Source: Sphaeroforma sirkka
Taxonomy: Eukaryota; Opisthokonta; Ichthyosporea; Ichthyophonida
DNA: 64,000 nucleotides
Direction: 5' to 3'
Assembly (NCBI GenBank): GCA_001586965.3
Contig: LUCW03000005.1
Coordinates: 487,864-551,863, forward strand
The notes beneath the pieces were generated by a model that was not told where the DNA came from, did no database searches, and worked only from the letters and a program-made list of their open reading frames with translations. Below are positions 45,288 through 55,085 of the stretch, in pieces. A program made the position numbers and the translations under genes. Within the stretch, counting starts at the first letter, position 1; every line of letters starts with the position of its first letter.

Positions 45288-45929
45288 TTATTTGATTTTC
45301 TTTATGCCACCACGCTCGTACGGTGTTCGCCAGTCAACAGCGTACTCTGGACCGGTGCGGCAACAGTGGAAGATTCCGCAACTACCAGCACGGTACTTAC
45401 CGGACGCGATGTCGTCGGGATCCGTTACAAGACCACACCTCTCGTCCGTAACGCCACCGGGATTCCCGTTGTCCTCACCCCACTCATCGCCACATTCAAT
45501 GTTCAAATCTGCACATTTCTCATCCGTGCAGGTGCCACAATCATCGTTCATCTTCCCGCTGTCGTATTCCCAGGCCTTTTCCTCATCGGTCGGTGTGAGG
45601 GGGACCAACTCGCCCGTCGAAGAAGTAGTAGTTTCCGACGTGGTGGTCTTTTTAGCACAGTCACAGGTCTTACCGCCCGTACCCATGGCACCGCCTGCGG
45701 TGCCGGCTTGACCACCTTCGCCGCCTTTGCCGCCGCCGCCACCGCCGCCGCCTTTACCTTTGCCGCCGCCGCTGCCCCCTTTCGTGGACCCGGTTTCCGA
45801 CCCACCGCTGTCCTCGTCCTCGTCGACCCGCATGGTGTGTACAGAAGCTTGGGGTCTCATCGCGGCGCGCATGCTGGATACGGCAAGCACAACAAGTACA
45901 ACAACGGGGACATAATGATATTTGCACAT
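45288..45929 (-). CDS. secreted or anchored Cys-rich protein with Gly/Lys linker, 213 aa
   Basis: An N-terminal hydrophobic segment (YVPVVVLVVLAVSSMRAAM) acts as signal peptide or anchor. Then come an acidic part, a Gly/Lys repeat (residues ~45-75), and a C-terminal ~110 residues with ten or more Cys (CDCAKK, CGTCTDEKC, GSCGIFHCC), likely disulphide-bonded. No family recognised. A second N-terminal copy of the gene, cut after the hydrophobic segment, lies beyond Fanzor locus 2 at 51001-51117. Confidence 0.6.
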   Translation of the reverse strand: MCKYHYVPVVVLVVLAVSSMRAAMRPQASVHTMRVDEDEDSGGSETGSTKGGSGGGKGKGGGGGGGGKGGEGGQAGTAGGAMGTGGKTCDCAKKTTTSETTTSSTGELVPLTPTDEEKAWEYDSGKMNDDCGTCTDEKCADLNIECGDEWGEDNGNPGGVTDERCGLVTDPDDIASGKYRAGSCGIFHCCRTGPEYAVDWRTPYERGGIKKIK

Positions 45930-46007
45930 TCTAATCTATTTTTCCTACCTTTAGTAATAGTATCCTAAACCCTAAAAAAAAAAAACAGGTTTAGTAAATC
46001 CGGTCTG
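45881..46007. repeat. left copy of the segment flanking Fanzor locus 2
   Basis: Covers the 5' end and upstream region of the Cys-rich protein gene. It matches 51069-51184 with few differences, in the same orientation, and includes CCTAAACCCTAAA and GGTTTAGTAAATCCGG. Confidence 0.85.
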
Positions 46008-46690
46008 AAAAAACCCCCCGGAGTATTTGTACCAATCTTACAGGGTATTTTAATACAAAATTTAATTTCCAACATCGGTGGTCCATGTGTCGAGCCTGAA
46101 TCGTTGAGATTAGACATGTTTAAATATAAAACCTACAATTCACATCCCTCCGGAGTATTTGTACCAATCTTACAGGGTATTTTAATACAAAATTTAATTT
46201 CCAACATCGGTGGTCCATGTGTCGAGCCTGAATCGTTGAGATTAGACATGATTAAATATAAAACCTACAATTCACATCCCTCCGGAGTATTTGTACCAAT
46301 CTTACAGGGTATTTTGATACAAAATTTAATTTCCAACATTTCAGAGTATTTGTACTAGTTTCATTACTAAAATCGAAATTACATTTCGAATGGCACTATC
46401 GGTTCGAAAATATGTCATATTCAGTTTTCATTGGTTGAGCGTGTAACAAATATTGAAAAATGGTCCAAAAATTGAATATAAAACCTACAATTCACATCCC
46501 TCCGGAGTATTTGTACCAATCTTGCAGGGTATTTTAATATAAAATTTAATTTCCAACATTTCGGAGTATTTGTACTAGTTTCAGTACTAAAAATCGAAAT
46601 TACATTTCGAATGGCACTATCGGTTCGAAAATATATCATATTCAGTTTTCATTGGCTGAGCGTATAACAAATATTGAAAATTGATCCAAA
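46008..46690. repeat. direct repeats before Fanzor locus 2
   Basis: Four copies of a block starting TCCGGAGTATTTGTACCAAT, the first two in a ~126-base tandem unit, plus two copies of a block with ACATTTCGAATGGCACTATC. Open frames here come from the repeats. Likely the 5' end of the Fanzor element. Confidence 0.85.
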
Positions 46691-46696
46691 AATTAG

Positions 46697-46704
46697 TATA
46701 AAAG
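46697..46704 (+). promoter_or_regulatory. TATA box of Fanzor locus 2
   Basis: TATAAAAG, 55 bases before ATG 46759. Confidence 0.6.
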
Positions 46705-46758
46705 CAGTTGCTTTCAAGTACATTTTATTCATTATCACTGTTTGATTGTGAATTCAAC

Positions 46759-49700
46759 ATGTTGGGAACACAACTTCAAAGAGATCGCTGGAAAGCACCG
46801 AGTGGACATCGCTCTGAGACTGATGGTGACCCGGACACTCTACCGGATCGTAAGATGGCCAAGTTTAACAGTGCTGCAGCCAAAGTGATTTACGCCATTA
46901 CCCCGGTTCCGGTTTTGCCCGACAGACGTGGGATGGAGACTGACGTGCTACCTGGCCACCCGAGGACACCTCTTGTGCTTTTGGAGAACCTTGTGATGCT
47001 ACCGGACCCCGCCTTTGTTGCCGAACTCGACCGCGAGTACGTTGAAACGCTTGTCGTTCAACGGATCTGTAATATCCTCTACGCCAAGGTCATGAAAACG
47101 TACAAGGACAGGAGCTCCACCAAGCCCGAGGCACTGTTCTTGGTCCCCAGCCCAGATAAGACCACCCTCAAAAGATGTGTCTACCACCAACGTGCCCAGC
47201 AGTCCCTGACGGACCCCAACTCCGCTGTCGATATCGAGGGTGATCGTTATCACAATACCGGGTTTTCCAGTAACGTTGCTTACTTGGAATACCACCTACT
47301 ACACTCGTCGGGGTCAAGGCGGATTGGGATGGTTACAAACCGCGACGGCCACCACCCCGCTTTGTTTACGTCTACAGGCGACTCTGCGTATGCATTCTAC
47401 CCGGATACTTTCGAGATGGCCCAAGAACTGCTCGGTATTGATGTCAAGCGCCGGTCCCCAAACCTAATTAGGTTCCGATGTTCTGCTCCGAAGTCGTGGT
47501 ACTACTCCAGGTCCTTCCTCCATATCGACGTCGAGCCCGCTGGAAATTCCGATGCACCACTGTTCGTCTCGCCATCGGATGCTTGCCAGTATGCTCCCGA
47601 GGACCAGTGGTTACACATTGAGAGAACCTGTTCACCCCGGAGATCCCACGCTAGCCACGGTGTCACCTTTCTCCCATTGGTTATCCGCCGCGCGATGATG
47701 TATACTGCCAGGTACAGGGTCCGGACTTCGTTCAAGCAGGATTTCGTCGAGCCGGGTGAGCGCGGTCCAGCTGTGCATCGCAACAAGTTTTCGTTCCAGG
47801 AACCAACTGCCCCTGTTGGTCGACTGCCGGTTCGAAGTGTGCCCACTGACGGCACGTGTCTACCAGACACCATCAAGAATAAAGGCGCCCCTGTCTCAGT
47901 CAAGGTCTATGGTCCAAAGGTAGACAAAAGCGTCAAGACGTTCTTCGCCCCTATAGTCGTCCCGCCGCCTTGCTCTGATGAGGTCCCGTGCTCTGCTGGC
48001 GCAACTGCGGATGGTCACTCCAAGCTTATGCGGGCCGACGTGATGGCCGACGCGTGCCGGTGCAAGATCGACATGTTCTACAGGCGCGCTCTAGCTTTCC
48101 AGGCGGCCGAGGATTCCATTGTCAGCAACGTGCGGTCCAGCTTCGACCAGCGAGCCCAGGAGGTTGTCAGGGAACTCTTTATGCCGCCGCGCCACGACGA
48201 GTCGGAGTGTGGGAGTACACATTCACACCTGCACAGATGCAAGGTGGCCGAGGCACTGGACGCTACTGATATCTTCCCACCCCAGATGGTGATAGATTTT
48301 GGGCGCAAACACTTTGGTCCGCAACTGCTGACCTTTATCGGTGACAAGTTTGACAATGTCGAGGACTACCCGGGGGTCGGGCAGAGGTTGGTTGATACTG
48401 TCGTCAGCCGATTTGGTCTTAGCCCTGTGGATGCCGAGTGGACCCCACGCAAGGTGCTGGACGCGATCCGAGATCTAACTGGTACACCGGAGACGAGTGC
48501 ACCCGTCAAGAATCGGAAGAGGACCCGCGAGGCATCTAGGGTGAACTACGACACGCGGAATTGCCAGCTTTCAATTGACGGTGGGATGCCGTGGACAGAC
48601 GAGGAGCTCTTATGTCGAACCGGGGTAGCCGTTGGTGATGGACCGAATCGACCCGAGGACGTTGTGGACAAGTTCGAGTGCAAGATGATCTCATACCAGG
48701 ATGACCCCATCAAGTGCGAGATGATACCCAGGACATCACAACTTTCTTACCTTGACCCCAAAACCCGAGAGAGAGTTATGATCGACACCGAGCTCATCAA
48801 ACACAAGCTACCCAAGAGTTGGAAAACACCCTGTAAGTTACCTGTATTTTTCTTTCCTTTTTGCGTTATATAAGTATTTGGGTTTGGTACTTAGTTTCTG
48901 TCCGTGTGCCATTTCTCAGATATCTTCGTTCTACCCCTACCGTACTCTTGTACCAGATTCGTCGAGCGATCGGAGTAGTTTCAGGTCGCTGCTGTTGTCC
49001 GAGTACAAATGCGTCATACAGAAAAGTCCGGACAAGATCACTGTGACATCCCGTAGCCGGTTGACCGGGGAATCGCAAAGCGAGACGCTGACCCTTGTGG
49101 CGTACTGTGCCAAGTATGGACTGGACCACCGTATAACCAAGAGGAACTTTAAGCTGGGTGCCGAGAAGTATTTTGAGAACATCCTCGAGTCCAAGGAGTC
49201 ATTCCGTGTCAACGACAAGTTCCAGTATGACTACAGTCTTGACCCCCCCACTGTCCGGTTCTCGTGGCTAAATAGCCCACAGGAAATCTCGTTGGCTGAT
49301 GCCAGGTCGTGGGCGCGAGACCAGGCGTGGAACCCCTACGACAGGTGGGCTGTCAGCAAGCTCAAGGCCGGTCTTGTAAAGCCTCTGGAGCTCAACGGCG
49401 TCAAGTATGAAAGGTTTGACTGCCCAGCGGACGATGCCAGTAGCCCGGAGAGTACTGCTGCCGCCGACAAGTGCAAGCACCCGAACCCCGCCGTTACTCT
49501 GCAATTTGCCAAGGTCTTCTGGGAACGTACATGGACGTACCTGTCACAGCGCAAACGCGACCGCCGGACGCTCGTGGAGACTTTCAACTATGCACCCAAG
49601 GACCGGACCAGGCCGCTGATCGACACCATTGAGAGGAAGTATCCGACTGTCAAGAAGATGCTCGATAAAGCCATGTGTAAAGGCGAGTCACTGGACCGTG

Positions 49701-51004
49701 AGCGGAACGCCTACTCGTCGTATATAACCAACAACAACCTGGACCGCCCACCCTCATCCCAGCCCTTGGCGCCTAGGTTCATCAAGATGCCGTTGACTCC
49801 GAACAACACCATGAACCCGGTGACACTCAGGCCTACACTTGGCGATAGCAACGTTGAGCTCTACGATCGCAACTGGAACTTGATCTACAGCTTGCCGCAT
49901 GGTGGGGCCGACGCTCGCCACACGATCCGATGGCTTGTTGTTAGGCACGCCAAACAACGCTACAAGCTGAAGATTCGTCATCTAAAGGTGCCCCAGCCAA
50001 CCCGTGGCTACAAAGTCGTTGTCGCCTCGGGGTGCATCATGTTTGATCGCCTGAGGCCACTGGAGGAGGTTCGACTGACACTGGTGTGGAAGTATGAGAA
50101 GCTCAAGTGCAACAGCGACGCCACACTGGACCCCGACTCTAAGACGCCCAAGTGCAACAGCGACGCCACCCCAGCAACACCAAAGGCCACAGAGTACGTC
50201 CACCGAGGCAACATGAGGCGCAAGCTGGAACTGACTGATTTCCCCGATGCCAGCCGAAGGCGGATTCCATTCCCTAAAGGAGGGTGGGCGGAGCGGTTTG
50301 TCCGAGTGACACATTGGGGTGAGCCAACCGAGATACTCCGCTGCACAGGGGCTGCTGACATGGGAGGATCGTGTGCATTCACGATCTACGATCCTAGCAA
50401 TATGCGTATGATCGAACTTGGAGCTGGTCTGGCTGGGTACATGGACGACACTGTCGATAAGGAGATCCGAAAGCGCAGGTCTACACTGGACAGGCTGGAG
50501 AATGACGGGGCCAGCGCAGAAGCCGTGGCCATGGCCAGGGATGCATACAGACACGCAGAGAAGAAGAAGCAAGCGATGATCCGCCGGTTTCACGAGTGCT
50601 GGATACTGGTGATAACGAACATGTTTGAGTGTTTTGTAACCGCTGAGACCCTGGTCAAGTCGCAGTCTGGTTCTGGGTTGAGCACCAAGACACGACGCAG
50701 ATTCAGGGGCCTGTGTCTTGGAGAGTTTATGGTCAAACTGAAGAGGCAGAGTCAATCACCGAACTCGACGACTAGGTTGAGTATTCTCAGCACCGAGGCG
50801 TACACGACATCGATCACGGCATGCTGTGGGACGTATCATAAGGATATAGGGTGTGCAAAGAAGTTTACATGTGTAGGGTGCAACAAGTTAGTACATAGAG
50901 ATCTTAATGGTGCTGTGATGCACTATGTAATGTATCAAGAAATAATTCGAATCAATAAAGTCGCGCGCGTGGTTCTGTGTCATTACGGGGTTCGCCCCAG
51001 TTAG
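46759..51004 (+). CDS. Fanzor (TnpB-like) RNA-guided nuclease with one intron, locus 2
   Basis: Two long frames (to 48873, and 48878-51004) fit one gene of about 1,370 residues joined by splicing out 48833-48956. The second frame has no ATG near its start. Near its end it carries the RuvC/zinc signature of TnpB/Fanzor: Asp in FTIYDPSNMRM (codon ~50390), Glu in LSTEAYTTS (~50795), zinc-ribbon Cys (ACCG, CAKKFTCVGC) and the final LVHRDLNGA (~50900). The N-terminal half is large and without recognised domains. Such proteins cut DNA guided by an RNA from the element's 3' end and help maintain or spread the element. A perfect hairpin overlaps the stop codon. The element sits between duplicated flanks. 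Confidence 0.75.
48833..48956 (+). other. spliceosomal intron in Fanzor locus 2
   Basis: Donor CT|GTAAGT is a textbook 5' site. The acceptor CTCTTGTACCAG|AT at 48956 has a pyrimidine-rich run before it and restores the frame (phase 1). Another acceptor, TTTCTCAG at 48919, looks strong but would shift the frame. The exon 1 frame stops inside the intron. Confidence 0.7.
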
Positions 51005-51039
51005 CTTTGCAGCCTAACCTGTTGGGCTGCAAAGCTAAC
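51000..51039 (+). ncRNA. hairpin at the Fanzor stop codon, candidate guide-RNA element
   Basis: GTTAGCTTTGCAGCC (51000-51014) and GGCTGCAAAGCTAAC (51025-51039) are perfectly complementary 15-base arms around a 10-base loop. The left arm contains the Fanzor TAG stop. Fanzor/TnpB guide RNAs arise from exactly this place. It could instead be a transcription-end hairpin or an element end. Confidence 0.5.
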
Positions 51040-51117
51040 AGTAATGATGCTGGTTATAAATACCAACACGGCAAGCACAACAAGTACAACAACGGGGACA
51101 TATCGATATTTGCCCAT
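51001..51117 (-). pseudogene. truncated copy of the 45288-45929 gene start, 38 aa
   Basis: ATG 51117 reads MGKYRYVPVVVLVVLAVL, almost the same as the start of the Cys-rich protein, then diverges and stops inside the Fanzor-end hairpin. It is the broken end of a duplicated copy. Confidence 0.75.
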
Positions 51118-51184
51118 TTTTCTTACCTTTAGTAATAGTATCCTAAACCCTAAAAAAAAAAACAGGTTTAGTAAATCCGGTCTG
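51069..51184. repeat. right copy of the segment flanking Fanzor locus 2
   Basis: Matches 45881-46007 in the same orientation, with a small deletion and a few substitutions. Confidence 0.85.
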
Positions 51185-52440
51185 GTAAGCCAAGTACAGG
51201 ACCCAGGACTAATAACGAGGTTTACTAAATCGGGACTAGGGATCGGGGGTAGCAGGCCGGGGCTAGAGACCAGACCCGGGTAGAATCGGGACTAGAAACG
51301 GGCACGTAAAGCAAGACTAGAGATCAGACTTGGTAAACCCGCTCCGGTAAGCCAAGTACAATGCCCAGGACTAATAACGAGGTTTACTAAATCGGGACTA
51401 GGGATCGGGGGGTAGCAGGCCGGGGCTAGAGACCAGACCCGGGTAGAATCAGGACTAGAAACGGGCACGTAAAGCAAGACTAGAGATCAGACTTGGTAAA
51501 CCCCGCCCGGTAAGCCAAGTACAATGCCCAGGACTAATAACGAGGTTTACTAAATCGGGACTAGGGATCAGGGGGTAGCAGGCCGGGGCTAGAGACCAGA
51601 CCCGGGTAGAATCGGGACTAGAAACGGGCACGTAAAGCAAGACTAGAGATCAGACTTGGTAAACCCGCTCCGGTAAGCCAAGTACAATGCCCAGGACTAA
51701 TAACGAGGTTTACTAAATCGGGACTAGGGATCGGGGTAGCAGGCCGGGGCTAGAGACCAGACCCGGGTAGAATCGGGACTAGAAACGGGCACGTAAAGCA
51801 AGACTAGAGATCAGACTTGGTAAACCCGCTCCGGTAAGCCAAGTACAATGCCCAGGACTAATAACGAGGTTTACTAAATCGGGACTAGGGATCGGGGGTA
51901 GCAGGCCGGGGCTAGAGACCAGACCCGGGTAGAATCGGGACTAGAAACGGGCACGTAAAGCAAGACTAGAGATCAGACTTGGTAAACCCGCCCGGTAAGC
52001 CAAGTACAATGCCCAGGACTAATAACGAGAGGTTTACTAAATCAGGACTAGGGATCAGGGGTAGTAGGCCGGGGCTAGAGACCAGACCCGGGTAGAATCG
52101 GGACTAGAAACGGGCACGTAAAAAGCAAGACTAGAGATCAGACTTGGTAAACCCGCTCCGGTAAGCCAAGTACAGGGCCCAGGACTAATAACGAGGTTTA
52201 CTAAATCAGGACTAGGGATCAGGGGTAGTAGGCCGGGGCTAGAGACCAGACCGGGTAGAATCGGGACTAGAAACGGGCACGTAAAGCAAGACTAGAGATC
52301 AGACTTGGTAAACCCGCTCCGGTAAGCCAAGTACAGGGCCCAGGACTAATAACGAGGTTTACTAAATCAGGACTAGGGATCAGGGGTAGTAGGCCGGGGC
52401 TAGAGACCAGACCCGGGTAGAATCGGGACTAGATATAAAA
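51183..52440. repeat. eight tandem copies of a ~162-bp unit
   Basis: Each copy starts GGTAAGCCAAGTACA and contains ACTAATAACGAGGTTTAC, GCAGGCCGGGGCTAGAGACC and AAACGGGCACGTAAAGCAAG. Copies begin near 51183, 51346, 51509, 51671, 51832, 51993, 52159 and 52320. No gene lies inside. A diverged single copy is at 57905-58030, on the other side of the giant fibre gene. Confidence 0.95.
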
Positions 52441-52454
52441 TATAACAATCGGGT

Positions 52455-55085
52455 CTAGATTCGCGCCTCCAGATCGGCGAGCCGGGCCTCCAGCGCGCTA
52501 TTCTGCCTTGTCAGCTCCCCAATCTCAGCCGCCATCTGCGACGCAGCACCCCGATGCGCCGCAAACTGCGCAGACAGTTCCTGGTACTGCTTGACCAGAA
52601 TCGACGTCAGGTTCTCCCACTTAATGTTGATCGCCTTCCCGTCAAGGTCATCGTACACCAGTTCCGGCATGACCGCCTGCACGTCCTCGGCCAGAAACCC
52701 AAAGTGCGTCTCCTCCTTGTCCACAAAGGTTTCCGGCACCGTCTCGGTCACCATCACATAGTCCGAGTACATGTCTTCCAGGTCGCCGGCCGTCTTGCCC
52801 AGCGTAAACGACGACGACTCGCCGCCCGCACCACCCTGCTCCTGCTCCCGCTGCTGATGCTGCTGCTCCCGCTGCTGCAGCCACTCCTCGTACGTCAACG
52901 CCACCTCCGGCGTACCCGCCACGGTGTACTTGTTCTTGTTCCTGTAGTTGAACTCCTTCACACTCAGCTGCGCCAGGATGTCCCCCACATCCCGTGTAAA
53001 GTCCGAAATGTTCTCTTTCGTCTCCTCCGACGATGTCGTGTACGTAATCTCGCCCGTCGCCGGGTTGTACATGAGCGCATTCGGGCCCGCCGCGTTGCGG
53101 ATCGGCTTAATCATGCACGACGAGTCCACCCCGTTGCTGAGCCGCAGCCCCGTGGCGTTGATCGTCACCGAGTTGTCCGACGACGAGGTCGTGCACGCGT
53201 ACGCCCCCACCGCCACCGACGACTCGCCCTGGCTGAACTTGCCCGCCGTAAACCCCACCGCCACGGCATCCTTGCCCTGGTAGTCGTTACCCGCATCCTT
53301 GCCCACGGCCACGGCGCCCTCGCCCTGGCCGGTTCGGGCCGCAAAGAACCCGACGGCCACCGTGTTTTCGCCCTGGTTCTCGTACGCCGCATGGTCGCCT
53401 ATCGCGATCGAAGCCGCCCCCTGGTCCTGGTAGCCCGCGTACGAGCCCACTGAGACACACTTGGTCCCCTGGTCGGTGGCCCCGCAGTGGTTGCCTATGG
53501 CCACGGCCAGCATGCCCTGGCGCAGGTTCCCCGCGTTATCGCCCAGGGCAACCGTGTCCTCGCCCTGGTCCGTCTGCCCGGCCGTGCTGCCTATGGCCAG
53601 CGAACGCTCCCCCTGGTTGTACTCGCCCGCGCTCTCGCCGATCGCAATCGCCTGCTCCAGCTGCCCGATCTTGCCCGCAAAGGCGCAAATCGCCACGCAC
53701 GCGCGGCCCTGATTCGTTTCCCCGGCATGATTCCCCACCGCCACTGACAGGGTGCCCTGGGCCGTTTCGCCCGCACTGTCGCCAACGGCCACGCACCGCT
53801 CGCCCTGGTCCGTCTTGGCGGCATTGGTGCCAACACCCACCGCGTTCGCGCCCTGCCGCGTCACACCCGAGGTCTTGCCCACCGTGACGGCATTGATCCC
53901 CTGGTCCACGGCCCCGGCCCCACACCCGATCGCCACGCACATGGTGCTCTGCCCCGCGTTCCCGGCATTGTAGCCCACCGCTACCGCACAGTCGCCCTGC
54001 GTGGTCTGCCCGGCCAGGTAGCCGACCCCCACCGCCCGCGTGCCCTGGCCGGTCCGCCCGGCGCTCTCGCCAATGGCGATGCTCCGCTCGAGCTGCCCGG
54101 TCTCGCCGGCGTACCCGCCAACCGCCACAGAGCCCCGGGCCTGTGTATCCTTTCCGGCATAGCCGCCAACCGCGACCGACAGGGTGCCCTGCGAGGTCTG
54201 CCCCGCCGCGGGGCCAACCGCCACACCACCGGTGCCCTGGCTCGCATTGCCGGCACTGGCCCCCAGTGCGACCGCGTTGGCACCCTGCGCGTCGGCGCCC
54301 GCCCCGCAGGCAATGGCCACGTTCCCGCCGCCCAGGACCCAGCTGGTGCCGTCCCACCGCAGATAGTCCGACACACACGCCCCGTCGACTACGCCCTCCT
54401 GAGACGCGGGCTTGTTGCCGTACGTGATCTCGTTCAGGGTAGGGTCAAAGTAGAGCATCATATCCGTGCTGCCGCCGATCGTGTGGACGTTGCGCACGGG
54501 TTTCACAAAGAACCCGGCGGCCGCTGCGTTCAGTGCCGCTCCGGACGCGTTGAGGACGATGCTGTTGGCCGCCTGCGCCGTGGCACCGGCGCTTTCGCCT
54601 ATGGCAATGCTGTTGGCCCCCTGCGATGCGTTGCCGGCGTTCTTGCCTATAGCGACCGCGTTAGCGCCCTGCTGTGTTGCTCCGGCGCCGCAGGCAATGC
54701 CCACCGTGTCGCCACCAGACACCCAGCCGGTGCCGTTCCAAGTCAGGTAGTCGCCCACACAGGTCCCAGTGCCAACCGCTTGTGGTGCCGCTATCGGTGC
54801 ACCATACACAATCTCTTTCAGCGCGGGATTGTAGTAGAGCACATTGTCGGTCAAGTTGACGTTGCGCACGGGGTTCACAAAGAGCCCAGCTGCTGTTGCG
54901 TTGAGTGCCGCACCGGACGCGTTGAGGACAATGCTGTTCGCCGCCTGCGCCGTGGCACCGGCGCTTTCGCCTATGGCAATGCTGTTAGCCCCCTGCGATG
55001 CGTTGCCGGCGTTCTTGCCTATAGCGACCGCGTTAGCGCCCTGCTGTGTTGTCCGGCGCCGCAGGCATGCCCACCGTGTCGCCAC
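52455..55085 (-). CDS. giant fibre gene, 3' segment: YadA-type repeats and S74 chaperone
   Basis: The largest open part of the giant fibre gene. It starts inside a ~370-base coding repeat, continues with a long run of 16-residue YadA-like units (VAVGGYAGKDTQARGS and variants, about twenty-five), then the linker IKPIRNAAGPNALMYNPATGEITY, and ends with an S74-type chaperone (ETKENI, VKEFNYRNKNKY, KEETHFGFLAEDVQAVMPE) and a coiled coil (QNSALEARLADLEARI). In such fibres the chaperone folds the trimer and is cut off. A Gln/Glu-rich insertion (EQQHQQREQEQ) interrupts the chaperone. The apparent start of this frame is not a real gene start; see the two upstream segments. Confidence 0.8.
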   Translation of the reverse strand: MATRWACLRRRTTQQGANAVAIGKNAGNASQGANSIAIGESAGATAQAANSIVLNASGAALNATAAGLFVNPVRNVNLTDNVLYYNPALKEIVYGAPIAAPQAVGTGTCVGDYLTWNGTGWVSGGDTVGIACGAGATQQGANAVAIGKNAGNASQGANSIAIGESAGATAQAANSIVLNASGAALNAAAAGFFVKPVRNVHTIGGSTDMMLYFDPTLNEITYGNKPASQEGVVDGACVSDYLRWDGTSWVLGGGNVAIACGAGADAQGANAVALGASAGNASQGTGGVAVGPAAGQTSQGTLSVAVGGYAGKDTQARGSVAVGGYAGETGQLERSIAIGESAGRTGQGTRAVGVGYLAGQTTQGDCAVAVGYNAGNAGQSTMCVAIGCGAGAVDQGINAVTVGKTSGVTRQGANAVGVGTNAAKTDQGERCVAVGDSAGETAQGTLSVAVGNHAGETNQGRACVAICAFAGKIGQLEQAIAIGESAGEYNQGERSLAIGSTAGQTDQGEDTVALGDNAGNLRQGMLAVAIGNHCGATDQGTKCVSVGSYAGYQDQGAASIAIGDHAAYENQGENTVAVGFFAARTGQGEGAVAVGKDAGNDYQGKDAVAVGFTAGKFSQGESSVAVGAYACTTSSSDNSVTINATGLRLSNGVDSSCMIKPIRNAAGPNALMYNPATGEITYTTSSEETKENISDFTRDVGDILAQLSVKEFNYRNKNKYTVAGTPEVALTYEEWLQQREQQHQQREQEQGGAGGESSSFTLGKTAGDLEDMYSDYVMVTETVPETFVDKEETHFGFLAEDVQAVMPELVYDDLDGKAINIKWENLTSILVKQYQELSAQFAAHRGAASQMAAEIGELTRQNSALEARLADLEARI

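Noticed and set aside
48867-48874. TATATAAG as a promoter for a separate second Fanzor gene
   Set aside because: No ATG follows in the nuclease frame for a long distance, so splicing is more likely.
48833-48919. Intron ending at TTTCTCAG 48919
   Set aside because: The acceptor looks good but leaves the wrong phase; the CAG at 48956 keeps the frame. Not fully excluded.
51183-52440. Possible CRISPR-like array
   Set aside because: Whole 162-bp units are repeated without unique spacers; it is a plain tandem satellite.
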